Source: Chaetoceros tenuissimus (Eukaryota; Bacillariophyta; Thalassiosirophyceae; Chaetocerotales; Chaetocerotaceae). From it: DNA of 64,000 bases. The stretch lies in assembly GCA_021927905.1 (NCBI GenBank), contig BLLK01000022.1, positions 2,356,001-2,420,000 on the forward strand, read 5' to 3'. A program made the translations under genes and the position numbers. This document shows, one piece after another, positions 21,833 to 30,395 of the stretch. Each line of letters begins with the position of its first letter. Position 1 is the first letter of the stretch. Under the pieces are notes generated by a model. It ran no database searches. It saw only the letters and a program-made list of their open reading frames with translations, and was not told the origin of the DNA.

Positions 21833-22879
21833 ATGGAAGCCCAACAATTCTATGACCAGCAGCAGCAATATGATCAGCAGCAACATGAAGGACAACAAGA
21901 GGAAGACGACCAGATGATGGTGTCCTACCAGACCCTAGAATGTTTAATAGAACAGGGTGTTGCTGCGAATGACATTCAAAAACTTAACGATGCAGGTTAT
22001 CACACTGTAGAATCTGTCGCTCATGCTACATCTCGAAAACTAGCCGAAGTGAAGGGAATCAGTGAAGCCAAAGTAAACAAATTGAAGGATATAGCAAAAA
22101 GCCTCGTACCTATGGAATTTAAGACGGCTTTTGATGCTTTGGAAGATCGTAAACATTTAGTCACCCTCACTACTGGATCTACTGAATTAGATAAGTTGCT
22201 TGAAGGTGGTATCGAGACAGGGAGTATTACAGAAGTCTTTGGAGAGTTCCGAACTGGTAAAACTCAGCTTTGTCATACACTCTGCGTAACTTGTCAAATG
22301 TCGGTAACAGATGGTGGAGCTGAAGGGAAGGCAATCTACATTGATACCGAGGGATCATTCCGTCCAAAGAGACTTGAACAGATTGCAGAGCGGTTCGGAT
22401 TGGATCCTCAAGTCGCTCTTGAAAATGTAGCATGTGCAAGAGCACACAATAGTGAACATCAAATGGAATTGCTAAAGACAGCAGCTGCAATCATGAGTCA
22501 GGATAGATATTCTCTCTTGGTCGTTGATAGTGCGACTGCACTTTATCGTACAGATTATACTGGACGTGGTGAGCTTTCCGAAAGACAAATGCACATGGCG
22601 CAATTTCTCAGACAGCTTACCAGATTGGCAGAAGAATTCGGAATTGCTGTTCTCATTACCAACCAAGTTGTAGCTAACCCTGATGGAATGTCGTTTGCAA
22701 AGGATAGTACTAAACCAATTGGAGGAAATATCATTGCACATGCTTCTACTACCAGGTTACGATTGAGAAAAGGAAGAGGTGAAAATCGCATCTGTACCGT
22801 ATTTGATTCACCAACCTTACCTGAGGCAGATGCTCAATTTGCGATTGGAGCAAGTGGAGTATGCGATGCCACAGATTAG
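21833..22879 (+). CDS. RAD51: RAD51 recombinase, 348 aa
   Basis: Single exon. The N-terminus is Gln-rich (QQ runs, residues 4-22), followed by the helix-hairpin-helix region ([17 protein letters not shown]...[12 protein letters not shown]). The polymerisation motif FxxA is present as F96-K-T-A99. Walker A is GEFRTGKT at 137-144 and Walker B is LLVVD at 228-232. Further family signatures are [36 protein letters not shown] and [13 protein letters not shown]. The [12 protein letters not shown] segment matches RAD51 rather than DMC1, which has a different sequence there. The protein forms nucleoprotein filaments on single-stranded DNA for homologous recombination in the nucleus. The length is close to the usual 340 residues. 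Only the poly-Gln N-terminus is unusual. Confidence 0.95.
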   Translation: MEAQQFYDQQQQYDQQQHEGQQEEDDQMMVSYQTLECLIEQGVAANDIQKLNDAGYHTVESVAHATSRKLAEVKGISEAKVNKLKDIAKSLVPMEFKTAFDALEDRKHLVTLTTGSTELDKLLEGGIETGSITEVFGEFRTGKTQLCHTLCVTCQMSVTDGGAEGKAIYIDTEGSFRPKRLEQIAERFGLDPQVALENVACARAHNSEHQMELLKTAAAIMSQDRYSLLVVDSATALYRTDYTGRGELSERQMHMAQFLRQLTRLAEEFGIAVLITNQVVANPDGMSFAKDSTKPIGGNIIAHASTTRLRLRKGRGENRICTVFDSPTLPEADAQFAIGASGVCDATD

Positions 22880-23242
22880 ATGTCTCCTGTTATTAAGCTT
22901 GAAATTGAATTAGAAACTTTGAATCACTGCTTTGTATATCCTTAAAATAAAATGACATGATTCTATACGTAAGCTAGATCAGATGACTTTGAATGAGAAA
23001 TAAATTGCAATAATCTCAACCTCTGAATAGTTTGTAGTAGTTATTATAAAATATCAATTGAAATTCTTGTCTATGCAAATTTGAACAGCAGGTATGCCAC
23101 TGACATTGCATTCTATTTTATATTGAGGTGACGAAACATTTCATATTGAAACTAAACGTACATAATAGCATTATTTATTCATTGTTGTTATATTTTTTAA
23201 TATCATTATAAAAATTCAATTTATACAGACTTTTCATGATGT
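22880..23242. other. Convergent 3' spacer
   Basis: Very AT-rich tail-to-tail spacer between RAD51 and the minus-strand MGQC protein. No gene is seen. Confidence 0.45.
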
Positions 23243-24649
23243 CTAACGCATCAAAGGAGCGTCACGCTCTGATGCAACCCGCGAATATCTTGTACTAGAT
23301 TCGTTTCTTCTTTCATAGCGAGGAGATCTAGCAGTTGCTGGTGAATCATGATTTGAAGGACTCACTGTATTACCAACTGCGCCACATGTCCATAAAGAGT
23401 TGAAGTTCAAAGCATCACTCCAATCACTTCCCTGTCCACCTCCAAACAGAGAGTTGCTACATTTTTGATCTCTGTCCATTCTACGAGATGAAGGACGATC
23501 ACGAGGATGACTTTTCAGCTTTGGTGGAACTGAACCATTTGTAATTCTACCACGGGATCTTGATCTACGGGATGAACTTGAAGAACTTGGAGTGGTAGAA
23601 GCATCTTGGTATGGAGAAGAGCTCATTCTTCTTCTTGAGCTTGAACTGGAAGGAGAAGTTGGGAAGTCCATCTTCTCAAGGCGTAGACTGTTGGTACTGT
23701 TAGTAGAGCCTCTAGAGCGATTCAGGGACATAATCCACTCATCTCCCTTAGACTCAGCTTCACGAAGTTTCTTTGCACCATCACGGACGAGCTGTTTCAT
23801 ATCATCATACTCTCCAACAGGATAAACAGCAATCATGTTAGGTTTCTCACCATCATTTTCTTTTCCATTTCCAGCAACCATTTCATCAACAAGGTCATTA
23901 GCTTTGCCAATTTTTGCTGATTGTCTACTATTCTCTGCAGTCTTGGAAGTATTTTGGCTTCTTCTACTACGGCTAGCTCTGTCATTGCGTCCAGTAATGT
24001 TCCCCTTACTGTCTACCTTAATTCCTCTGAATATAAGCGCAGTATCAATAGCAATTTGGGTATCAGATTTCTCAACGGACTCATCAGACATTTGTGAAAG
24101 GATTGCAGGAAATCCTCTGGAAGTCTTATTGGTGGTATCCTTCAAGTGTGGTGGTACTCTGTAATCAAAAGGTCCAAGACTATCATGAGTTGGAGAAAGA
24201 GTTGCAGGACCTACATCAAGATTCAATCTGTAGCATTTTGTAAGTACAGATCCCTCAGGCGGAGAAGGAAGTGGAACAAATGCTTCACGAGCTCTTGACC
24301 TAGAACTCGGTCTGTTTGCACTTGATCTGGAACTGCGAGCAGAATGATAAGAATGGCTAGTAGCATCCTCCATGAATTTGTCATACTTTGCATTAGCATC
24401 CTTGGCTACATTCATCATATGATCGACATCTCTACGGGATGCACTTCTTGGAGAAGCATATGCATCTCCCATAACTACATCTCCATCACTTTGGCGTCTA
24501 CCCTCATCAACATCTCTGCCATAGGTATCACGTTCTTCACGTTGCTGTCTGTAGCTTCTTCGACTGGAATGCGAGCTAGGTGTCATTTGAGTAGGTGTAG
24601 CTTCTTGTTTGCCATTATTCTCAGTAGGCAAAGTAGAGCACTGTCCCAT
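23243..24649 (-). CDS. Low-complexity Ser/Arg-rich protein with MGQC acylation-type N-terminus, 468 aa
   Basis: I chose the ATG at 24649 (MGQCSTLPTEN) because Gly2, Cys4 and Ser5/Thr6 fit dual myristoylation and palmitoylation. An ATG 36 bases upstream is in frame (MTTPLHYIFQAA). A plausible 5'-UTR intron (donor TTAG/GTATCA near 24752, acceptor TTCCAAG at about 24656) would remove it. The body is Ser/Arg/Asp-rich and disordered, with SRSR-type clusters. One island looks conserved: PSPPEGSVLTKCYRLNLDVGP through FDYRVPPHLKDTT. A second holds GEYDDMKQLVRDGAKKLREAESKGDEWIMSLNRSRG, probably helical. The C-terminus includes DWSDALNFNSLWTCG. The function is unknown. A membrane-tethered, phospho-regulated scaffold would fit the composition. 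Confidence 0.6.
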   Translation of the reverse strand: MGQCSTLPTENNGKQEATPTQMTPSSHSSRRSYRQQREERDTYGRDVDEGRRQSDGDVVMGDAYASPRSASRRDVDHMMNVAKDANAKYDKFMEDATSHSYHSARSSRSSANRPSSRSRAREAFVPLPSPPEGSVLTKCYRLNLDVGPATLSPTHDSLGPFDYRVPPHLKDTTNKTSRGFPAILSQMSDESVEKSDTQIAIDTALIFRGIKVDSKGNITGRNDRASRSRRSQNTSKTAENSRQSAKIGKANDLVDEMVAGNGKENDGEKPNMIAVYPVGEYDDMKQLVRDGAKKLREAESKGDEWIMSLNRSRGSTNSTNSLRLEKMDFPTSPSSSSSRRRMSSSPYQDASTTPSSSSSSRRSRSRGRITNGSVPPKLKSHPRDRPSSRRMDRDQKCSNSLFGGGQGSDWSDALNFNSLWTCGAVGNTVSPSNHDSPATARSPRYERRNESSTRYSRVASERDAPLMR

Positions 24650-25226
24650 AGCAGCTTGGAAAATATAATGAAGAGGAGTAGTCATGATTTCAATGTATGA
24701 GTGCGTTAGTGTTCTCTCAAGAAATTGAGAAAGATGAAATGATACCTAACGAGAAAAGGAGCAAAAAATGATCAACTGCAAAGAAGCGACGGGTTTCCTC
24801 AACAGAATTCAGCTCGACAAATAATAGATATGATTTGATAGGATACTATTGACCTCTTTTGATTGAGATGAATGTGTTATCAACTACTTCTTTGAAATGG
24901 AAAGAGTGGAAATATGTGATGGATGTGAGGTTTCCGTTGAGCCTTTCTGCGATATCATTGTGCCAATTATTTAGCCAATCGGCGACGGGAATGAAGCGTT
25001 GGCTTGTTCAAAGCTAGACATATGATAGAATTTAAATATAACAGGTTTTGATTCAACAATGACTGATGACATCTACAATTCTCAACTCAAGGCCATTTCT
25101 TTCTACTAGGTGCGCGTTCGAAATTGAACAAATCTTTGGCCACTTTTGTTTTCGCTTTGCTACTCCGCCAATTGTGATGTCTGAAATGCATTGAAGACAA
25201 ACCATCTAAAGGGATATATTTGCAAA
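24650..25226. other. Divergent intergenic region
   Basis: Head-to-head spacer between the MGQC gene and the fibrillin-like gene. May contain a 5'-UTR intron of the former (about 24752-24656). No separate gene is seen. Confidence 0.45.
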
Positions 25227-26458
25227 ATGATGATCAGACTTCTTGTAGCGGCTTCTTTCCTTGGCTCAGTGTCAGGACTTGTATCTACACCAGCTGGTGC
25301 GTTGAAAAACTGAAGGCTATGCGATGGATGTGTTTGTTTCTCCTTTCTCATTCTTGACTGCAACTTGTGCGTGAATGAAATTGGAGGCTACACTGGTATT
25401 AACCAACGTTTAAAGTACTCGTTTCGAAAGATATGATAGGGACTGATCAAATATGTTCTTCATACATGTTTAACATATCTTCTTCCCATGCCTGTTTGCA
25501 GTACATATACTATCAATTCATGTAATTTTCTCACCTTTATTTTTAACATCTCTACTTTTTGTCATTTTGAATGAACAACAGCATATGGAGTTGGAAAGGC
25601 AGGATTCGATGCTTACCGTGCATCATTGCCTGCTGACTTTAATGTAGTAAAAGAAGGGGGATACTACGCACTTCAGCAGCGTTACTTGAACGAAGTTGGA
25701 AAGGAAAACTATGCAAAGGGAAAAGCAACCCTTCCAGAAACACTTTCTGTAGTGAATGTAGGAGGATACGATAACATTTACAAACTTGCAGCAGATCCAA
25801 AAGCAGAACTTGTAAAACTTGTTGTTGAAAATTTGAAGGCTACAAATGGTTCAGGCGCATATGCTGGCGATGGAAAGATTGATGCACTTGTAGCTTTGTT
25901 GCAAAGTAAGGGACAGGGATTCAATTCTTTGAAGGTTGATGGTGAATGGATGGAAGTACTCAATAGACAAGGAAAGTACAGTACAAAATCTCAGAAATTT
26001 ATCGGAAAGCGAAAGAAGAAGATTAGACCAAGTTCCAACTTTGATGTGAAGGGAATGTCTTTCATCAACAACGTCTTGACTCCAAGAGGAAATGGAACTC
26101 TCAAGGCGACCGTCAAGGTAAGACAATTATGAGATTTGCGCCGACATAAGATTTTGCGAAATGCTCATTCGTTTGTATTGTAAATCTATTCAATTTGTAA
26201 ATACAGTACACTCCTGTTGCAAAGAACTTTGACAAGACTTCAGATGGAAAGATTGTTCTTCGTAGAATCGCATGCGATATCATTGGAGCAACATTCAAGT
26301 ACAAGAAGCTCCCAAAGCTCTCTTTGCCATTCCTTAAGAAGAAAGGGGGATACCTTGACTTTTTGTACTTGGATGATGACATTCGTGTAACCAAAGGAAA
26401 CAAAGGTGGACTATTTGTTCACTTCAAACCAGAGTATTACGAGAAGGTCGTGAGCTAA
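25227..26458 (+). CDS. PAP/fibrillin-like protein with signal peptide, 285 aa, three exons
   Basis: Exons 25227-25296, 25582-26117 and 26207-26458. Introns are 285 nt (GTGCGT...CAACAG, phase 1) and 89 nt (GTAAGA...ATACAG, phase 0). Exon 1 encodes a signal peptide, MMIRLLVAASFLGSVSG followed by LVSTPA. A lysine-rich, globular middle follows (GYYALQQRYLNEVGKENYAKGK). The C-terminus has YLDFLYLDDDIRVTKGNKGGLFVHFKP, matching the closing signature of PAP/fibrillin plastid lipid-associated proteins (YLD-x-D-L/I-R-x-x-R/K-G-N-x-G-x-F-V). These bind lipids in plastoglobules and thylakoids. The signal peptide cleavage region has Leu rather than the usual Phe at +1, so plastid import is likely but not certain. 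Clean codon use suggests good expression. Confidence 0.65.
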
Positions 26459-27005
26459 GAGAAAATTATTAAAAAATTCGACAAGTTTGACCATTTGTAT
26501 CGTTATTTGTAAGTCAACCATAGAAAATAAGATTAAAAGTTAAAACTAAGATGAGTTGGGGTTAAATTCATGATTAGTAATGATGTTCTTTTCAACACGT
26601 ATTTCATGGGCATTTTCATTCCTACTTTCATCTTACTGCTGTCAAAACATGCCTTGTAGAATTTTCATTAAAAATATATATAGCACTGAGTGCATATCAA
26701 AGATGGTTCCTTACACACACCTAAAAAGTAACATGTTGCAATTATTTTTCTCAATGTTCCAATGACGATACATTCAAATCTTCTAGTTCAAATTTCTTTC
26801 CCCTCCCCCTTTTTATCTTTTACGGAAAGGACACGTAAAGCTTTTCAAATGTGAGAGTGGTCCTGTGTACAACTGTAAACTACGAACTACTGTGTACTCC
26901 TATTGGATTCAAAATAGCAATCCTTTCTACTATTAGCTAGTTTGATTGCATTCTCTCTTGCTACAAACAATAATTTATATTTGTAGTGATTATTGAAACA
27001 TAAAA
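26459..27005. other. Spacer between two plus-strand genes
   Basis: 3' region of the fibrillin-like gene and promoter of the RRM gene. A pyrimidine-rich tract (CCCCTCCCCCTTTTT) lies near 26800. A 61-codon frame at 26580 is unsupported. Confidence 0.45.
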
Positions 27006-28013
27006 ATGAGTGAAGAAAGAAGATCCCCAACACCACCGCCAGCTGAAGACTCCGCTCCTCCGGCCTCCGAACCGACCGAAGCTCCAGCTCCAGGAAACCT
27101 AGGCAACGGCTCCTCCGAAGTAAAGCTCTACATCGGTAACATTGACTACGGAACCACTGATGCATCTCTCCGTGCCTATTTCGAGAAACATGGTACTGTT
27201 ACTGACGCTTTTGTTCCTACTGAGCGCGGAACCAACAAGCCACGCGGATTCGGATTCGTCACCTTTTCCACCAGAGAAGAGGCTAATAACGCTATCCAGA
27301 ATCTAGACGGTACCATGCTAGAGGGAAGAACCATCCGTATCTCTGAATCCAAGCCTCGCGAAAAGAGTAACGGACCTTTCAATCCTCAAGGAAACTCTGA
27401 AGTCAAGCTCTTTGTTGGTAACTTGAGTTTTGAGACTACCACTGCCAAGATCCAGAATTTGTTCGAGACCATTGGAAAGGTTCACGACTGTTATGCTCCT
27501 ACTGATAGATCCACTGGTAGACCAAGAGGTTTTGCATTTGTGACCATGCCTGCTAGAGAGGCAGAGGAAGCTATGAATAAACTGACTGGACATGACTTGG
27601 ACGGAAGAGCTATCAGAATTGAAGAAGCTGGCGGTAAGAAGAATTCTAGAGATGATGGATTCAGAGGCGGCATGGGAATGCCTGGAGACTACGGACGTGG
27701 TTATGGAGGACCAGGATTCGGAGATCGTTATGGAGGAGACAGACATGGCGACAGAGGGTATGATAGAGGATACGACCGTGGTGGATATGACAGAGGAGAT
27801 CGCAGAAGAGACCACGATGATAGAAGGGATTATGACCGTGATCGTAGAAGCAGCAGAGATAGATACGATGATCGTCGTAGAGGAGGAAGATCAAGATCCC
27901 GCAGTCCAGGATACAGAAGAAGAGATTACGATGATCGCAGAAGCCGTTCCCCACCAAGAAGATATGACGAGGGAGACCGCGAGGATCGTTACAGTAGCCG
28001 CAGAGACTATTAA
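27006..28013 (+). CDS. RNA-binding protein with two RRMs and an Arg/Asp/Ser/Gly-rich tail, 335 aa
   Basis: Single exon. A Pro/Glu-rich leader is followed by RRM1 at about 39-115 (RNP2 LYIGNI, RNP1 RGFGFVTF) and RRM2 at about 131-205 (RNP2 LFVGNL, RNP1 RGFAFVTM). The last 115 residues begin with a Gly/Tyr/Asp-Arg section ([16 protein letters not shown]) and end in an SR-like region ([25 protein letters not shown]). This is the layout of SR-type splicing factors or nucleolin-like RNA chaperones acting in the nucleus. The tail is built from short repeated Asp-Arg words. The 5' part of the gene is markedly GC-richer than its neighbours, typical of a highly expressed gene. Confidence 0.85.
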   Translation: MSEERRSPTPPPAEDSAPPASEPTEAPAPGNLGNGSSEVKLYIGNIDYGTTDASLRAYFEKHGTVTDAFVPTERGTNKPRGFGFVTFSTREEANNAIQNLDGTMLEGRTIRISESKPREKSNGPFNPQGNSEVKLFVGNLSFETTTAKIQNLFETIGKVHDCYAPTDRSTGRPRGFAFVTMPAREAEEAMNKLTGHDLDGRAIRIEEAGGKKNSRDDGFRGGMGMPGDYGRGYGGPGFGDRYGGDRHGDRGYDRGYDRGGYDRGDRRRDHDDRRDYDRDRRSSRDRYDDRRRGGRSRSRSPGYRRRDYDDRRSRSPPRRYDEGDREDRYSSRRDY

Positions 28014-28943
28014 ACTCGCCAATGGGGATACAAGCAAAAAGCAAGAAGTACAAGAGTGAAATGTGGAATTAATACTAGCAAGGAGTAAGTAGTGTTTAGG
28101 AATTGAATGATGTGTTATTGGGGGAATGTTGAAAGAAGAGATTGCCGAGAAGAAAGAGTGTAATACGTACAGAAGAAGCATATCATTAGCATACATCTAC
28201 CATAGCCCTAAAAAGAACCAAGGTACTATCATCAATGATACCTCTGCCTACCTTTGCCTTATCCTCGCCGTGCCTAGCGTATCGTGCCTGGCTACTTTTC
28301 CTTTACATGCCGTATTTTTCGTAGTGCTAGTCTAGAATTTGCCTCAATTGCCATTTACATGTAGTAGCTTGACAAATCTATTCTTGAATTGCTCTCTTTT
28401 TTGAGTTCAATGATTGAGTACATTGTCATCTGTTACACCACGGTGGCGAATGATCCATTTTCTTGTTTTTGCCTTGCAAATTAGAAGCCAAAGTGTGTGG
28501 TAATTCTTGCTTTGGTATTTTTGCCATTGACTTGAAAACTGTACACTAAGTTCCTTTTGGTACTTCCTACCTCGATCCTGCATTCCTCGCATCGTTAGTC
28601 AAACTCATTGACTTGTTCAAGTTCTGTGATATGCTTTCATCCTCCAAGGACTAAACATTTCTCATGTCAACATGTATTTTGTACATCTACTGCCACGTAC
28701 AAGTTCATGTTATTGCTCTACGGTAAGTATTTTTAAGCACTAAACTAATTATTTTATCATGTCAAGATTATTTTGAATTGTATGATTGCTGTTTTGTATA
28801 ATTTGATTGAGTATATGTATAGTGTGATATGTAGATACAAGAGACAAATACATGTAGTAGTAGTACATACAAATGACGTCAAAAACTACAGAAAGTAGAG
28901 AAACTAAAAACCATAAACTATCTTGGCCACATTATTCTTAAGT
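28014..28943. other. Convergent intergenic region, about 0.9 kb
   Basis: Unusually long tail-to-tail spacer between two RRM genes. A 69-codon frame at 28126-28335 and a donor-like ACG/GTAAGT at about 28721 are the only signals. Neither extends into a convincing exon. A non-coding RNA or long 3' UTRs cannot be excluded. Confidence 0.4.
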
Positions 28944-29843
28944 TTACATCTCTGGAGGAGGAGTCTTTGGTACATAATCTCCAAAACCCTTGTGAGGCAA
29001 CTTCTTCTTTGGTTTTGCTCTCTGAGCTTCTCTTCTTTGTGCTCTGTTCATGTTCTTTGCCTCTTCCTCACTTAGCTCTTCCCACTTACTTCCTCCATAA
29101 ATTTCTTCAAACCATCCATCGAGTTCATCATCTTCGTCATCCTCATCGTCGTCATCATTGAACAAGAGACTATCATCTTCATTATCGAAATCATTAACGG
29201 TAAATCTTTGCAGCTCTTCGCCCTCCATTGCTTCAACTTCATCCAGAGCACCATCAATGACACTATCTTCAGTCTCAATGTCATCATCCCCATCTTTTCT
29301 TTCACGTTTCTTGACAAATAGGACTCTGTTATTATCATCATCCTTCTTTTTGCCTTGATCAAGTCGAATCACTCTTCCCTTCAATTTCTTCCCCTTGATA
29401 ATTTCCATAGCACTAGTTGCATAAATCGGATCCATAAACTGAATAAAACCATATCCTTTACTCTTGTTTGTTTTCCAATCACTAATAATTTTGACAGATT
29501 CTACATTATGTAAATTTCCAAGTTGTTGAATAAGAAATTTCTTGACATCTTCTGCACTTGCATCAAATGGTAGATTGCCAATAAATACTTTATTCGGATC
29601 CATATAGTGTTTTGTACCTGGTCTACCTGCTAGACGTTTGCGTTGTTGATTGAGGGTATGTATCGAATTTCCTTTTCCATGTTTTGATTTTCCTTTTGAG
29701 ATTTTCATGACTAGATTTGATCTCGTTGAGATTGTAGAAGTTGCATGGTTGAGGGATAGACTGTTTCCTAGAAATGTGTAACATGCTGCAGGCTGCAATA
29801 GAGCAGTCACTAATATTGTCGACAAGACTTTCGAGTAGTTCAT
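28944..29843 (-). CDS. Single-RRM protein with signal peptide, likely plastid-targeted, 299 aa
   Basis: The start is the ATG at 29843 (MNYSKVLSTILVTALLQPAACYTF); the frame extends two codons upstream only through a TTG. The N-terminus is a signal peptide followed by a Ser/Thr/basic, transit-like stretch (STISTRSNLVMKISKGKSKHGKG). One RRM spans about 83-165 (VFIGNLPFDASAEDVKKFL, then KGYGFIQF as RNP1, and KGRVIRLD). The C-terminal 130 residues are strongly acidic (runs of Asp/Glu), ending with SEEEAKNMNRAQRREAQRAKPKKK. A plastid or ER-routed RNA-binding protein is the natural reading, but the +1 residue is not a clear Phe. It is the second RRM gene in this segment, converging on the first. Confidence 0.7.
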   Translation of the reverse strand: MNYSKVLSTILVTALLQPAACYTFLGNSLSLNHATSTISTRSNLVMKISKGKSKHGKGNSIHTLNQQRKRLAGRPGTKHYMDPNKVFIGNLPFDASAEDVKKFLIQQLGNLHNVESVKIISDWKTNKSKGYGFIQFMDPIYATSAMEIIKGKKLKGRVIRLDQGKKKDDDNNRVLFVKKRERKDGDDDIETEDSVIDGALDEVEAMEGEELQRFTVNDFDNEDDSLLFNDDDDEDDEDDELDGWFEEIYGGSKWEELSEEEAKNMNRAQRREAQRAKPKKKLPHKGFGDYVPKTPPPEM

Positions 29844-30395
29844 TTTCAATTCTTGCAGGAATATTTATGAATATTTTACAAACTCGTGCAATAGTGATGT
29901 AAATAGATGTACTATGATGAGTTGGTAATGTTGTTGTTAGAAAAAAGAAAAGTGAAAAGTGAAAAGTGATGTGTGATGTGTGATGTCCATTGTTTGTTTC
30001 TGTGGTTCTCGAGACGATAGCCATTTATTACTGACCGATCGTATATGACTAGTTTTGAAGAAGAACCAAGAGCAAATTTCACGAACCGCAAAATGATGGA
30101 AATAGTCGTTACTTTCATCTATGAACACATAATTGCACAACTCAGGTATCGAAGAAGAATCATCCTCTTCTGGTTCATCTTTGCATCTCACAAACCAGAA
30201 AAAGTCAATTGCTTTGAAATTGGTGAAGGACTCTGACTAAGTCGCCTTCCTCCCGTTTGCCAATTGCACAACAAAGAAAGAATCTTCCCGACAAACACAG
30301 ATTTTTCGGTTAATTGTTCTTTCTCTTTCGAACTCCACTGTTCCATTTACGCAAATTAATTTGTAGAACGAATGCATACAAGACACACCCACCCC
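29844..30395. other. Divergent spacer
   Basis: Between the 5' ends of the plastid-type RRM gene and the acidic repeat gene. A purine-rich, slightly repetitive stretch lies at 29940-29985 (AAAGTGAAAAGTGAAAAGTGATGTGTGATGTGTGATG). An ATG at 30372, in frame with 30396, may be an alternative start. Confidence 0.45.

Noticed and set aside
28640-28740. Possible exon with donor ACG/GTAAGTATTT at about 28721
   Set aside because: The upstream frame is only about 17 codons from its ATG, and no acceptor downstream leads to an open coding frame before the convergent gene.
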